DNA of 64,000 nucleotides from Sphingomonas abietis (GTDB lineage: Bacteria > Pseudomonadota > Alphaproteobacteria > Sphingomonadales > Sphingomonadaceae). The position numbers were made by a program, and so were the translations under genes. The notes beneath the pieces were generated by a model. That model was not told where the DNA came from and did no database searches. It was given only the letters and a program-made list of their open reading frames with translations. The stretch is from contig NZ_CP115174.1 in the NCBI RefSeq assembly GCF_027625475.1, positions 496,001-560,000 of the forward strand, written 5' to 3'. This document shows positions 54,660-63,340 of this stretch, piece after piece. Positions within the stretch are counted from its first letter, which is position 1; each line of letters starts with the position of its first letter.

Positions 54660-55949
54660 TCAGTCGGCGAAGGGATCGCGAACGAGGATGGTGTCGTCGC
54701 GCTCGGGGCTGGTCGAGACCAAGGCCACCGGGCAGCGGATCAGCTCCTCGACGCGGCGGATATATTTGATCGCGGCGGCCGGCAGATCGGCCCAGCTGCG
54801 CGCGCCGGCGGTGTTCTCGCTCCAGCCGGGGATCGATTCGTAGATCGGCACGACGGCTGCCTGATCGGCGGCGTGAGGCGGCAGATAGTCGAAGGTCTGA
54901 TCGACGATCCGGTAGCCGACGCAGATCTGAAGCTCCTCGAAGCCATCGAGCACGTCGAGCTTGGTCAGCGCCACGCCGGTGATGCCGGAGACGGCCGCCG
55001 CCTGGCGCACCAGAACCGCATCGAACCAGCCGCAGCGGCGCTTGCGCCCGGTGACGGTGCCGAATTCGTGGCCGCGCGTGCCGAGCCGCTCGCCGACGTC
55101 GTTATCCTGTTCGGTCGGGAACGGGCCGGAGCCGACGCGCGTCGTATAGGCCTTGACGATCCCCAGCACGAAGCCGGCCGCATTCGGGCCGAGGCCGGAG
55201 CCGCCCGCCGCCGTGCCGGCGATGGTGTTGGACGAGGTGACGAACGGATAGGTGCCGTGATCGACGTCGAGCAGAATGCCCTGCGCGCCTTCGAACAGGA
55301 TGCGCTTGCCGGCCTGCTTGGCCTCGTTGAGCGTCACCCACACCGGCTTGGCATAGGGCAGCACGGTGTCGGCAATGGCGCGCAGGTCGCCCAGCAGGCG
55401 CTCGCGGTCGATCGGCGGCTCGCCGAAGCCGGCGCGCAGCGCGTCGTGGTGGGCGCACAGCCGCTCGATCTGGGGGCCGAGATCGTCGAGATGGGCGAGA
55501 TCGCACACCCGGATCGCGCGCCGGCCGACCTTGTCCTCATAGGCCGGGCCGATGCCGCGCCGCGTCGTGCCGATCTTGCCGGCGCCGCTGGCATCCTCGC
55601 GCAGCCCGTCGAGGTCGCGGTGGAAGGGCAGGATCAGCGGGCAGGTCTCGGCGATCTGGAGATTGTCCGGGGTGATCGTCACGCCCTGGCCGCGCAGTTT
55701 GGCGATCTCGTCGCGCAGGTGCCACGGATCGAGCACCACGCCGTTGCCGATCACGCTGAGCGCGCCGCGCACGATGCCGGACGGCAGCAGGCTCAGCTTG
55801 TAGACATTCTCGCCGACGACGAGCGTGTGGCCGGCATTGTGGCCACCCTGGAAGCGGACGACGACCTCGGCCCGCTCGGTGAGCCAGTCGACGATCTTGC
55901 CCTTGCCCTCATCGCCCCACTGGGCGCCGACGACGGTGACGTTGGCCAT
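54660..55949 (-). CDS. purA: Adenylosuccinate synthase
   Basis: 429 residues, the standard length. The P-loop-like [18 protein letters not shown] at the N-terminus, the GHNAGHTLV block, the [13 protein letters not shown] motif and the [19 protein letters not shown] segment are all present. It converts IMP and aspartate to adenylosuccinate with GTP. It is second in a leftward operon after hisZ (12-base gap). Confidence 0.97.
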   Translation of the reverse strand: MANVTVVGAQWGDEGKGKIVDWLTERAEVVVRFQGGHNAGHTLVVGENVYKLSLLPSGIVRGALSVIGNGVVLDPWHLRDEIAKLRGQGVTITPDNLQIAETCPLILPFHRDLDGLREDASGAGKIGTTRRGIGPAYEDKVGRRAIRVCDLAHLDDLGPQIERLCAHHDALRAGFGEPPIDRERLLGDLRAIADTVLPYAKPVWVTLNEAKQAGKRILFEGAQGILLDVDHGTYPFVTSSNTIAGTAAGGSGLGPNAAGFVLGIVKAYTTRVGSGPFPTEQDNDVGERLGTRGHEFGTVTGRKRRCGWFDAVLVRQAAAVSGITGVALTKLDVLDGFEELQICVGYRIVDQTFDYLPPHAADQAAVVPIYESIPGWSENTAGARSWADLPAAAIKYIRRVEELIRCPVALVSTSPERDDTILVRDPFAD

Positions 55950-55961
55950 GGCTAAACTTCC

Positions 55962-57071
55962 TCAGGCGATGGGTTGGAGGGCGCCGCCGGCCCAGATGTG
56001 GGTGCAGCCGAGCGCGTGCGGCTCGTCGGCGGCGGCCAGGGCGGCGACGGTGGCGTAGCCCTGCGCGTGGATCATGGGGGCGATGTCGACGGCGGTGCCG
56101 AGCGGCAGGAAGACGCGCTCCCGGCCTTCCGGGGCGACGCCGGCATCGACGATCGGATCGAGATAGAGCGAGAAGCCGACCGCCGGCTCCTCGCGATCGT
56201 CGGCGTGGAGGATCGAATAGGAGCCGCCGCGGCCGACCTCGCCGCGCACCCCGTCGGCGAACAGCGAGAAGCCGATCCAGCTCTGATATTCGAAGCCGTG
56301 GCGCTCGGTGGGATCGAGGGTGACGGTGGCGCGATGGCCGATCGCGTCGGCGATGGCGCGGGCGCCGTCGAGCCGCGAGGCGAGCAGCCCGCCGGTGTCG
56401 ATCGCGGACAGGCGTTCGATCGCGGCATCGACCGGGCCGGCCGCCTCGATCAGCGGCAGATAGGCGGTGGCGCCCAGGGCGGCGAGTGCGCCGGCATCCT
56501 TGCCGTCGAGCTCGTGGATCAGCGCGGCGACGTCGGCGACCGGCATCGGCCCGGCGGCGAGCAGCGGCACCAGATCGGGCAGGGTCAGATCGACCGACAA
56601 CCCGGTCGCGCCGGCGGCGGCCAGCGCATCGAGCGCCACCCGGATCGCCTCGATCACGGCCGCCACGGCATCGGTGCCGACGATCTCGGCGCCGGCCTGG
56701 CACATCTCGCGCTCGGGGCGCAGCTGGGTGCCGCGCACCTTGAGCACCTGGCCGGCGTAGCAGAGCCGCAGCGGGCGCGGGCGATGGGCGAGGCGGGTCG
56801 CGGCGATCCGGCCGACCTGCGCGGTGATATCGGGCCGGAGCGCCAATGTGCGCTGCGAGATCGGATCGATCACGCGGAGCAGATCGGTGCCGCGCGAGCT
56901 TTTGAGCCGGCCGAGCAGCGTCGTCTCGAACTCGGCGAGCGGCGGCTCGACACGGGCATAGCCGTTCAGCTCGGTGGTCAGCAGCACGGCGCCGCGCACA
57001 CGGCCGAGCGCCTCGGCCTCCGGGGGCAACCGATCGCGCAGGCCTTCGGGCAGAAGAGAGGGGCTGGTCAT
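55962..57071 (-). CDS. hisZ: ATP phosphoribosyltransferase regulatory subunit
   Basis: 369 residues of histidyl-tRNA-synthetase-like fold without the anticodon domain. Motif LLPEGLRDRLPPEA begins it, then VEPPLAEFETTLLGRLKSSRGTDLLRVIDP, LALRPDITAQVGRIAATRL (motif 2-like) and RGEVGRGGSYSILHADDREEPAVGFSLYLDP (motif 3-like). HisZ activates the short form of HisG in histidine biosynthesis. Pairing with purA is common in alphaproteobacteria. Confidence 0.93.
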   Translation of the reverse strand: MTSPSLLPEGLRDRLPPEAEALGRVRGAVLLTTELNGYARVEPPLAEFETTLLGRLKSSRGTDLLRVIDPISQRTLALRPDITAQVGRIAATRLAHRPRPLRLCYAGQVLKVRGTQLRPEREMCQAGAEIVGTDAVAAVIEAIRVALDALAAAGATGLSVDLTLPDLVPLLAAGPMPVADVAALIHELDGKDAGALAALGATAYLPLIEAAGPVDAAIERLSAIDTGGLLASRLDGARAIADAIGHRATVTLDPTERHGFEYQSWIGFSLFADGVRGEVGRGGSYSILHADDREEPAVGFSLYLDPIVDAGVAPEGRERVFLPLGTAVDIAPMIHAQGYATVAALAAADEPHALGCTHIWAGGALQPIA

Positions 57072-57473
57072 CGCGTGAAGCCCTTTAGCGGGATTTCGGG
57101 GGGATGCTAGGGGCGAGCGGCCCTTGCGGCAGGGCGCCGCCGCCGCAGGTGGCGAAGTTGACAGGCGGGGGACGGAAAGAAGGCATTCCTACAGGCGGAT
57201 CGACGATGGGACGAAACCGATCGGCCGGGGCCGGCGTGCCGGGTGTCGAAAAAAGCTGGTCGGCGACGATTTCGCGACAAAGGCGGCACGAGTGGCGCCG
57301 GATTCCCGTCTCGGATTTTCAGGCTGAGAAAGGGCGGCGGCGAGAGGAGTCGCGGCGACCGGGGCAGACGAAATCCTAAATTGGGAGGGCTGTTTAATCG
57401 TCTAGATCGTTCGCAATTCCATCGGATATGATAATGTTAGCGATAGTTGGTCGACGTTCACTAAGGGCACCAC
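57072..57473. other. Intergenic stretch marking the change from GC-rich to AT-richer DNA
   Basis: Bases 57072-57380 have no credible gene: short frames are Arg/Gly-rich shadows without ribosome sites or domains. From about 57390 the composition turns AT-rich (TTTAATCGTCTAGATCG), continuous with the downstream FRG gene. This marks the left edge of a probable inserted segment. No tRNA, direct repeat or integrase is seen at the edge. Confidence 0.6.
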
Positions 57474-58595
57474 ATGCACGGACAATGGATAGGTCGGTAC
57501 CAAGGGACTAACAAGGGCACAGTCATGGTCGATATTGACCGACGTGAAGGCTACCTGTCCGGTGCTGGAGTTGTTTTTGACGACGCGGGTTTGCCAGGAA
57601 GCATCGTAAAATTTCAAACCAAGGATTGTGCTGGAGAGCAGTCCTTTCAAGATTTACCTATTACTCCGATTGATCCTCTTACGGGAAACATCGTCGATCT
57701 TGAATATCTCAAGCAGCGTTATGCGGACCGAGGCGAGGAGTTATTTTTCCCCTCGAAAGCTGCTGTCGATTTAAAACTCGATGGAGACGAGCTTGAAGTG
57801 AATTGGACGACCGACATCGGTTCGGCCGGATTGGCAAAACTTCCTCGCAGTAGAGCGGCATCCCCGTCTGCAGTAGTGCCGCAAGCAGGTGTAACTGATT
57901 GGGGGACATTTAAGGCGGCCGTAACTGCGTTAGAGCGCGGCCGATTTATTTTTCGTGGGCAACCAAGTGTTTGGAGGCTCCAAACGGCCTTTCACCGCAC
58001 AAAGCGGAAGGACGTTTTTCGGTTCATGGTCGAGGATATCCCCCGGCTGCATCAGCGGCTGTCAGGATTGACTGCACATTTTTTCAATCTAACTGATAAC
58101 CAGCAAAATGGAGCGTTTTGGAATTTGGTCCAACACCACGGTTATCCTACGCCGCTGCTCGATTGGTCAAATTCTCCGTTTGTCGCTGCCTTTTTTGCAT
58201 ATCGGAATAAGCTGCAAGACGATGAGGATGCACCAAGGGTTCGAATCTACGCGTTTGATCGGCAGGAGTGGTGTAAAGATTTCTCACAACTCGCCAAGAT
58301 AGCGCCAGCCTTCCCTCATTTCTCAATTCTCGAATGTCTCGCGTTGGAGAATCCACGGTTGGTTCCGCAGCAAGCGCTCTCTAGCATTACAAACGTTGAC
58401 GACATTGAGAGTTATATCAAGCAGCGAGAGGCAGAGAAGGAGAAGGTCTATCTCACCGCCTACGATCTTCCTGCGAGCGATGTCGACGCCGTGCTTGGGG
58501 AGTTGGGAGTGATGGGTATTGCAGCCGGAGCTTTGTTTCCTGGCTTGGATGGCGCTTGTGAAGAGTGGAAGTACCGAAACTTCGGTTTCCGCTAG
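57474..58595 (+). CDS. FRG-domain protein on an AT-richer islet
   Basis: 373 residues from ATG 57474. The C-terminal two thirds is an FRG domain: FIFRGQPSVWRLQTAFHR at about residue 159, then LVQHHGYPTPLLDWSNSPFVAAFFAYRN at about 215 (the PTPLLDWT-type core). The N-terminal 115 residues form a separate, probably beta-rich domain (MHGQWIGRYQGTNKGTVMVDIDRREGYLSGAG). There is no signal peptide or membrane helix. Third positions are often A or T (TTT, GAT, AAT), unlike neighbours, indicating transfer. FRG-domain proteins recur in variable and defence-like loci, but no activity is proven here. Confidence 0.85.
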   Translation: MHGQWIGRYQGTNKGTVMVDIDRREGYLSGAGVVFDDAGLPGSIVKFQTKDCAGEQSFQDLPITPIDPLTGNIVDLEYLKQRYADRGEELFFPSKAAVDLKLDGDELEVNWTTDIGSAGLAKLPRSRAASPSAVVPQAGVTDWGTFKAAVTALERGRFIFRGQPSVWRLQTAFHRTKRKDVFRFMVEDIPRLHQRLSGLTAHFFNLTDNQQNGAFWNLVQHHGYPTPLLDWSNSPFVAAFFAYRNKLQDDEDAPRVRIYAFDRQEWCKDFSQLAKIAPAFPHFSILECLALENPRLVPQQALSSITNVDDIESYIKQREAEKEKVYLTAYDLPASDVDAVLGELGVMGIAAGALFPGLDGACEEWKYRNFGFR

Positions 58596-58618
58596 AGATT
58601 GTGCAAATTGAGAAGTGA

Positions 58619-58646
58619 GCGGGCGACCTTGTCTAAGGCCGCCCGC
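58619..58646. terminator. Shared terminator of serA and the FRG gene
   Basis: GCGGGCG (58619-58625) pairs with CGCCCGC (58640-58646), with an inner CCTT/AAGG stem around loop GTCT. It lies between convergent genes, 9 bases after the serA stop and 24 bases after the FRG stop. No T-run is present. Confidence 0.6.
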
Positions 58647-58654
58647 CCATCACA

Positions 58655-60232
58655 TCAAAACGTCAGCGCCTTCACCGTCTTCACGCCCGGCAGGCGGCAG
58701 ACCGTCCACAGCAGCGGCTCTTCCACCGCGGTGTCGACCGAGAGCAGCAGCACCGCCTCGCCGCCGGCATCGCGCCGGCCGAGGTGGAAGGTGCCGATGT
58801 TGACGCCGGCCTCGCCCAGCGTCGTGCCGAGCCGGCCGATGAAGCCCGGCGCGTCCTCGTTGACGATGTAGAGCATCGCGCCCGACAGATCGGCCTCCAC
58901 CTTGATGCCGAACATCTCGGTGAGGCGCGGCGAGGCGTTGCCGAACAGCGTGCCCGCCACCGAGCGCTCGCCGGCGTCGGTCTTCACCGTGACGCGGACC
59001 AGCGTGTGATAGTCGCCCTCGCGATCGTGGCGGACCTCGCGGACGTCGAGCCCGCGCTCCTTGGCGAGCGGGGCGGCGTTGACCATGTTCACCGTGTCCG
59101 AATAGACGCGCATCAGCCCGGCCAGCACCGCGCCGGTGATCGGCTTCTGGTTGAGCTCGGCGGCGGCGCCTTCCACTTCGATCGCCACGCTCTTGATCGC
59201 GTCGCCCTCGAGCTGGCCGATCAGCGAGCCGAGCTTCTCGGCGAGCGCCATATAGGGCTTGAGCTTGGGCGCCTCCTCGGCCGACAGGCTCGGCATGTTG
59301 AGCGCGTTGGTGACGCCGCCGGCGACGAGGAAATCGGCCATCTGCTCGGCGACCTGGATCGCGACATTGACCTGAGCCTCGGTGGTGGACGCGCCGAGAT
59401 GCGGGGTGGAGATGAAGTTCGGCGTGCCGAACAGCGGGCTCTCCTTGGCCGGCTCGGTGACGAACACGTCGAGCGCGGCGCCGCCGATATGGCCCGAATC
59501 GAGGCCGGTCTTGAGCGCCGCCTCGTCGATCAGCCCGCCGCGCGCGCAGTTGACGATGCGCACGCCCTTCTTGGTCTTGGCGAGATTCTCGGCCGAGAGG
59601 ATGTTGCGGGTCTGGTCGGTCAGCGGGGTGTGCAGCGTGATGAAGTCGGCGCGGGCGAGCAGCTGGTCGAGCTCGACCTTCTCGACGCCCATGTCCTTGG
59701 CGCGCTCGGGCGTCAGGAAGGGATCATAGGCGACGACCTTCATCTTGAGGCCGAGCGCGCGATCGGCGACGATCGAGCCGATATTGCCGGCGCCGATCAG
59801 GCCGAGCGTCTTGGAGGTCATCTCCACGCCCATGAAGCGGTTCTTCTCCCACTTGCCGGCTTGCGTGGACTTGTCGGCCTCGGGCAGGTCGCGGGCGAGC
59901 GCGAACATCAGCGCGATGGCATGTTCGGCGGTGGTGATCGAGTTGCCGAACGGGGTGTTCATGACGACGACGCCGGCGGCCGACGCGGCGGGGATGTCGA
60001 CATTGTCGACGCCGATGCCGGCGCGGCCGACGACCTTGAGGTTCTTGGCGGCGGCGAGGATCGCCCTGGTCACCTTGGTGGATGAGCGGATGGCGAGGCC
60101 GTCATAGTCGCCGATGATGGCGATCAGCTCCTCGGGGGTCTTGCCGGTGATCTCGTCCACCTCGACTCCGCGCTCGCGGAAGATCTTGGCGGCCTGCGGG
60201 TCCATCTTGTCGGAAATCAGTACCTTGGGCAT
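58655..60232 (-). CDS. serA: D-3-phosphoglycerate dehydrogenase
   Basis: 525 residues, the long SerA form. The N-terminal substrate domain is followed by the NAD motif GLIGAGNIGSIVADRALGLKMKV at about residue 145, the catalytic Arg/Glu/His region (CARGGLIDEAAL, PHLGASTTEAQ), an intervening ASB domain (about 320-450) and the C-terminal ACT domain (AMLYIVNEDAPGFIGRLG). It starts serine synthesis by oxidising 3-phosphoglycerate. The operon order is serC-serA with palindromic repeats between. Confidence 0.97.
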   Translation of the reverse strand: MPKVLISDKMDPQAAKIFRERGVEVDEITGKTPEELIAIIGDYDGLAIRSSTKVTRAILAAAKNLKVVGRAGIGVDNVDIPAASAAGVVVMNTPFGNSITTAEHAIALMFALARDLPEADKSTQAGKWEKNRFMGVEMTSKTLGLIGAGNIGSIVADRALGLKMKVVAYDPFLTPERAKDMGVEKVELDQLLARADFITLHTPLTDQTRNILSAENLAKTKKGVRIVNCARGGLIDEAALKTGLDSGHIGGAALDVFVTEPAKESPLFGTPNFISTPHLGASTTEAQVNVAIQVAEQMADFLVAGGVTNALNMPSLSAEEAPKLKPYMALAEKLGSLIGQLEGDAIKSVAIEVEGAAAELNQKPITGAVLAGLMRVYSDTVNMVNAAPLAKERGLDVREVRHDREGDYHTLVRVTVKTDAGERSVAGTLFGNASPRLTEMFGIKVEADLSGAMLYIVNEDAPGFIGRLGTTLGEAGVNIGTFHLGRRDAGGEAVLLLSVDTAVEEPLLWTVCRLPGVKTVKALTF

Positions 60233-60260
60233 GGTTCGGGTGTCCTTGCGGAAAATCGGT

Positions 60261-60333
60261 GCTCCTGCGCACGCAGGAGCCTAGGGCGTCGGGCGCCGCG
60301 CTTGCGGCTCTGGGCTCCTGCGTTCGCAGGAGC
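60261..60333. repeat. Pair of 20-bp palindromes between serC and serA
   Basis: GCTCCTGCGCACGCAGGAGC (60261-60280) and GCTCCTGCGTTCGCAGGAGC (60314-60333) are perfect hairpins differing only in the central two bases, 33 bases apart. This is the look of dispersed palindromic (REP-like) elements. In the serC-serA transcript they would form two stable stem-loops and may protect the upstream serC mRNA or reduce serA expression. Confidence 0.8.
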
Positions 60334-60346
60334 GCGGCAAGGGCGT

Positions 60347-61522
60347 TCAGCCCGCCTTGGCGGTGGCGAAGGCGTAATCGAGCCAGGGGCCGAGCGCCTC
60401 GATGTCGGCGGTCTCGACGGTGGCGCCGCACCAGATGCGCAGGCCCGGGGGGGCGTCGCGATAGGAGCCGAGATCATAGGCGGCTTCCTCGGCCTCGAGC
60501 TTGGCGACCATCTTCTTTTCGATGGCATTGGCCTGCTCATCGTCGAGCCCGGCGAACTTCAGGCACACCGAGGTGTTCGAGCGCGAGGCCGGATCGGCGG
60601 CGAGATGGTCGAGCCAGTCGCGTTCGGCGACGAGCTGGTCGAGCGCCGCGGCATTGGCGTCGGCGCGCGCGATCAGGCCGTTCAGCCCGCCGAGGTTGAG
60701 CGCCCATTCGAGGCTGTGGATATAGTCCTCGACGCACAGCATCGAGGGCGTGTTGATCGTCTCGCCCTTGAACACGCCTTCGCTGAGCTTGCCCTTGGCG
60801 GTGAGGCGGAAGACCTTGGGGATCGGCCAGCTTGGCGTGTGGCTCTCCAGCCGCTCGACCGCGCGTGGCGAGAGGATGATCACGCCATGCGCGCCCTCGC
60901 CGCCGAGCACCTTCTGCCAGGAGAAGGTGACGACATCGAGATCGGCGATCGGCACGTCCTGTGCGAACACCGCGGAGGTGGCGTCGCAGATCAGCAGGCC
61001 TTCGCGATCCGCCTTGATCCAGTCGCCGTTCGGCACGCGCACGCCGGACGTGGTGCCGTTCCAGGTGAAGACGACGTCATGGTCCTGATCGATCGCGGCG
61101 AGATCGGGCAGTTCGCCATAGGGCGCCTTGACCACGGTCGGATCGAGCTTGAGCTGCTTGGCGGCATCGGTCACCCAGCCTTCGCCGAAGCTCTCCCACG
61201 CGACGGTGGTGACGGGGCGGGCGCCGAGCAGCGTCCACATCGCCATCTCGACCGCGCCGGTATCCGAACCGGGGACGATGCCGATGCGGTGCGTATCGGG
61301 CACCTGGAGGATCTTGCGGGTCAGATCGATGGCGTAGGCGAGGCGGCTCTTGCCGATCTTGGAGCGGTGCGACCGGCCGAGCGAGGCGTGCGGCAGGGTC
61401 GCGGCGTCCCAGCCCGGAGGCTTGGCGCAGGGGCCGGAGCTGAAGAAGGGGCGCGCCGGCTTGGGCGCGGCGGGGTAGTCGGTGGACGCAATGGTGGCGT
61501 CGGCATGCAATATATCAGTCAT
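60347..61522 (-). CDS. serC: Phosphoserine aminotransferase
   Basis: 391 residues from ATG 61522, of the alphaproteobacterial/archaeal SerC type. The pyridoxal-lysine is in [21 protein letters not shown] at about residue 200. [15 protein letters not shown] and [14 protein letters not shown] form the N-terminal substrate part, and [14 protein letters not shown] the cofactor phosphate region. It converts 3-phosphohydroxypyruvate to phosphoserine. A predicted promoter and two hairpins, the second hiding the ribosome site, lie directly upstream. Confidence 0.95.
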   Translation of the reverse strand: MTDILHADATIASTDYPAAPKPARPFFSSGPCAKPPGWDAATLPHASLGRSHRSKIGKSRLAYAIDLTRKILQVPDTHRIGIVPGSDTGAVEMAMWTLLGARPVTTVAWESFGEGWVTDAAKQLKLDPTVVKAPYGELPDLAAIDQDHDVVFTWNGTTSGVRVPNGDWIKADREGLLICDATSAVFAQDVPIADLDVVTFSWQKVLGGEGAHGVIILSPRAVERLESHTPSWPIPKVFRLTAKGKLSEGVFKGETINTPSMLCVEDYIHSLEWALNLGGLNGLIARADANAAALDQLVAERDWLDHLAADPASRSNTSVCLKFAGLDDEQANAIEKKMVAKLEAEEAAYDLGSYRDAPPGLRIWCGATVETADIEALGPWLDYAFATAKAG

Positions 61523-61528
61523 GTCAGT

Positions 61529-61568
61529 CTCTCCTTACAGAGAGCACGCGCGGCGTTGGGACCGCGTG
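61529..61568 (-). ncRNA. Structured 5' leader of serC (serC-motif candidate)
   Basis: In the minus-strand leader, CACGCG (61568-61563) pairs with CGCGTG (61550-61545). Immediately next, CTCTC (61544-61540) pairs with GAGAG (61533-61529), enclosing TGTAAG. The second hairpin contains the AAGGAGAG ribosome site seven bases before the serC ATG. A conserved two-hairpin RNA called the serC motif has been described upstream of serC in alphaproteobacteria; this leader fits in location and form, but consensus agreement was not tested. Confidence 0.6.
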
Positions 61569-61579
61569 GCCCGTCGGCG

Positions 61580-61607
61580 GGTTTAGAGGGGTGGGAGGGC
61601 GTGTCAA
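61580..61607 (-). promoter_or_regulatory. Predicted serC-serA promoter
   Basis: On the minus strand TTGACA (61607-61602) is a perfect -35 box, and TAAACC (61585-61580) lies 16 bases downstream as a weaker -10 box. Transcription would begin near 61573, placing both leader hairpins at the very 5' end of the RNA. Confidence 0.6.
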
Positions 61608-61689
61608 CCTGCCCCGGCGAGAGGGCGGTCGTGCCATGCGACGGCCGGGCGTTCATCGCGCGCTCAGGCTGGCAGGATGAGGAAAGGCG

Positions 61690-62358
61690 ATGCACCGGCT
61701 TCGCGCGCTCCTGATCGTCACGCCGTTGATCCTGATATCCTGCGTGCCGTCCGGCCATCGCCCGCCGCCGGTTCGCAGGCCTGTCCCCGTGCGTCCGGCG
61801 CCCGCGCGCCCCGCCTATGACGCCGCGGCGCGGCGCCAGTGCCTGAGCGATCTCTCGGCGGACGGCGCCCGCTACACGCTGCTGCCGGATCGGGTCTTCG
61901 CGGGCGGCTGCTCGGCGATCGGGACGGTGCAGCTGTCCGACATCGGGATGCCGGTCAGCAATCTCGGCGCGATGACCTGCCCGCTCGCCGATGCCTTCAC
62001 CCGCTGGACCCGCGACGCCACCCAGAAGGCGGCGATTGCCTGGCTCGATTCGCCGGTGGTGAAGATCGAGAGCTTCGGCACCTATAGCTGCCGCCCGGTC
62101 AACGGCGTGGAGGGCAATCGCCTGTCCGAACATGGCCTGTCCAACGCGGTCGACATATCGGGCTTCGTGCTCGCCAACGGGCGGCGGATCACGGTGCTGA
62201 ACGACTGGAACGGGCCGGACCAATATGCCCGCAACTTCCTGCGCGCGGTGCATGATGCCGGCTGCCGGCGCTTCCATGTCGTGCTTGGCCCCGATGCCAA
62301 TGCGTTCCACCGCAACCATCTGCATTTCGACATGGGGCGGGGGCCGTACTGCAGGTAA
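61690..62358 (+). CDS. Extensin-like family lipoprotein
   Basis: 222 residues. The N-terminus MHRLRALLIVTPLILISC is a lipoprotein signal with cysteine 18, followed by a Pro/Arg-rich linker. The folded part (about 40-222) has the Extensin_C pattern: GCSAIGTVQLSDIGMPVSNLGAMTCPLADAFTRW, then FGTYSCRPVNGVEGNRLSEHGLSNAVDISGF and NHLHFDMGRGPYCR. Conserved His/Asp residues (SEHG, NAVDI, HLHFD) resemble a D-Ala-D-Ala-type metallopeptidase site, so a cell-wall role is possible but unproven. Confidence 0.9.
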   Translation: MHRLRALLIVTPLILISCVPSGHRPPPVRRPVPVRPAPARPAYDAAARRQCLSDLSADGARYTLLPDRVFAGGCSAIGTVQLSDIGMPVSNLGAMTCPLADAFTRWTRDATQKAAIAWLDSPVVKIESFGTYSCRPVNGVEGNRLSEHGLSNAVDISGFVLANGRRITVLNDWNGPDQYARNFLRAVHDAGCRRFHVVLGPDANAFHRNHLHFDMGRGPYCR

Positions 62359-62411
62359 GATTGCGGGGGCGCCGACTTTCCTCTGTCGTCCAGCGCGGCT
62401 AAGCCGGGGCG

Positions 62412-63308
62412 ATGAGCCATGAAAACCGCACTCCGGCCGGCGAAAAGGCCGGCGTTCCCAAGCGCATCTTCGCCCCCGCCAGCGCCGACGCCAAGACCGC
62501 GCGCGAGACGGTGGCGACCCCGCAGACGGAAGACCCGTCCTACCGTCTCGCCTTCCAGGACGACGAATTCCTGCTGCGCGAGGATCTGCGCCCGGTGCGC
62601 TTCCAGCTGGAACTGCTCAAGACCCAGCTGACGCTGGACGAGGCCGATATCGGCTCGACCTTCGTGATGTACGGATCGGCGCGCATTCCCGAGCCCGATC
62701 GGGTGCCGATCATGATGGCGGCGGCGAAGACGCCCGAGCAGCAGGCGGTGGCCGAGAAGCTCGCGAGCAACGCCAAATATTATGACGAGGCTCGCCAGCT
62801 CGCCCGCCTCGCCAGCCAGGTCGGGCGGGACGCGGAGGGCAAGAAGCAGTTCGTGGTCTGCTCGGGCGGCGGCCCCTCGATCATGGAGGCGGCCAATCGC
62901 GGCGCGCGCGATGTCGGCGCCGATACGATCGGGCTCAACATCGTGCTGCCGCACGAGCAGGCGCCGAACCCCTATGTGACCCCGCATCTGTCGCTGCGCT
63001 TCCATTATTTCGCGCTGCGCAAGATGCACTTCCTGCTCCATGCCCGCGCCGTCGCGGTATTCCCGGGCGGCTTCGGCACGTTCGACGAGTTCTTCGAGCT
63101 GCTGACCCTGGTGCAGACCGGCAAGACCCGGCCGCTGCCGATCCTGCTGTTCGGCCGCGAATTCTGGGAGACGGTGGTGAACTGGCAGGCGCTCGCCGAT
63201 TATGGCGTGATCTCGGCCAAGGATCTCGACCTGTTCCGCTACGTCGATACCGCCGAAGAGGCGTGGGACGTGGTGCGCGAATGGTATGGGATGGACGCGA
63301 GCGCCTAG
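62412..63308 (+). CDS. LOG family protein (TIGR00730-type)
   Basis: 298 residues. An N-terminal extension of about 70 residues precedes the Rossmann-like LOG fold. The motifs FVVCSGGGPSIMEAANRGARD and AVFPGGFGTFDEFFELLTLVQTG (the PGGxGTxxE signature) lie at about residues 150 and 215. LOG proteins hydrolyse nucleotide 5'-monophosphates to release the base; plant and fungal members make cytokinins. The bacterial substrate here is unknown. The longer N-terminal part is common in alphaproteobacterial members. Confidence 0.9.
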   Translation: MSHENRTPAGEKAGVPKRIFAPASADAKTARETVATPQTEDPSYRLAFQDDEFLLREDLRPVRFQLELLKTQLTLDEADIGSTFVMYGSARIPEPDRVPIMMAAAKTPEQQAVAEKLASNAKYYDEARQLARLASQVGRDAEGKKQFVVCSGGGPSIMEAANRGARDVGADTIGLNIVLPHEQAPNPYVTPHLSLRFHYFALRKMHFLLHARAVAVFPGGFGTFDEFFELLTLVQTGKTRPLPILLFGREFWETVVNWQALADYGVISAKDLDLFRYVDTAEEAWDVVREWYGMDASA

Positions 63309-63340
63309 CGTCACGAGCGGGCGGCCTCATCGCTTCGCCG

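Noticed and set aside
57104..57379. A 91-codon frame before the FRG gene
   Set aside because: Arg/Gly/Ser-rich with no good ribosome site, several overlapping alternative frames and no domain; it lies at the composition boundary, not in the AT-rich insert.
57072..58654. Integrated mobile element or prophage remnant around the FRG gene
   Set aside because: No integrase, transposase, terminal repeats or tRNA attachment site is visible; only composition supports transfer.
60261..60333. Two repeated palindromes considered as a minimal CRISPR array
   Set aside because: Only two units, each a complete short palindrome, with no further repeats, spacers or cas genes nearby.
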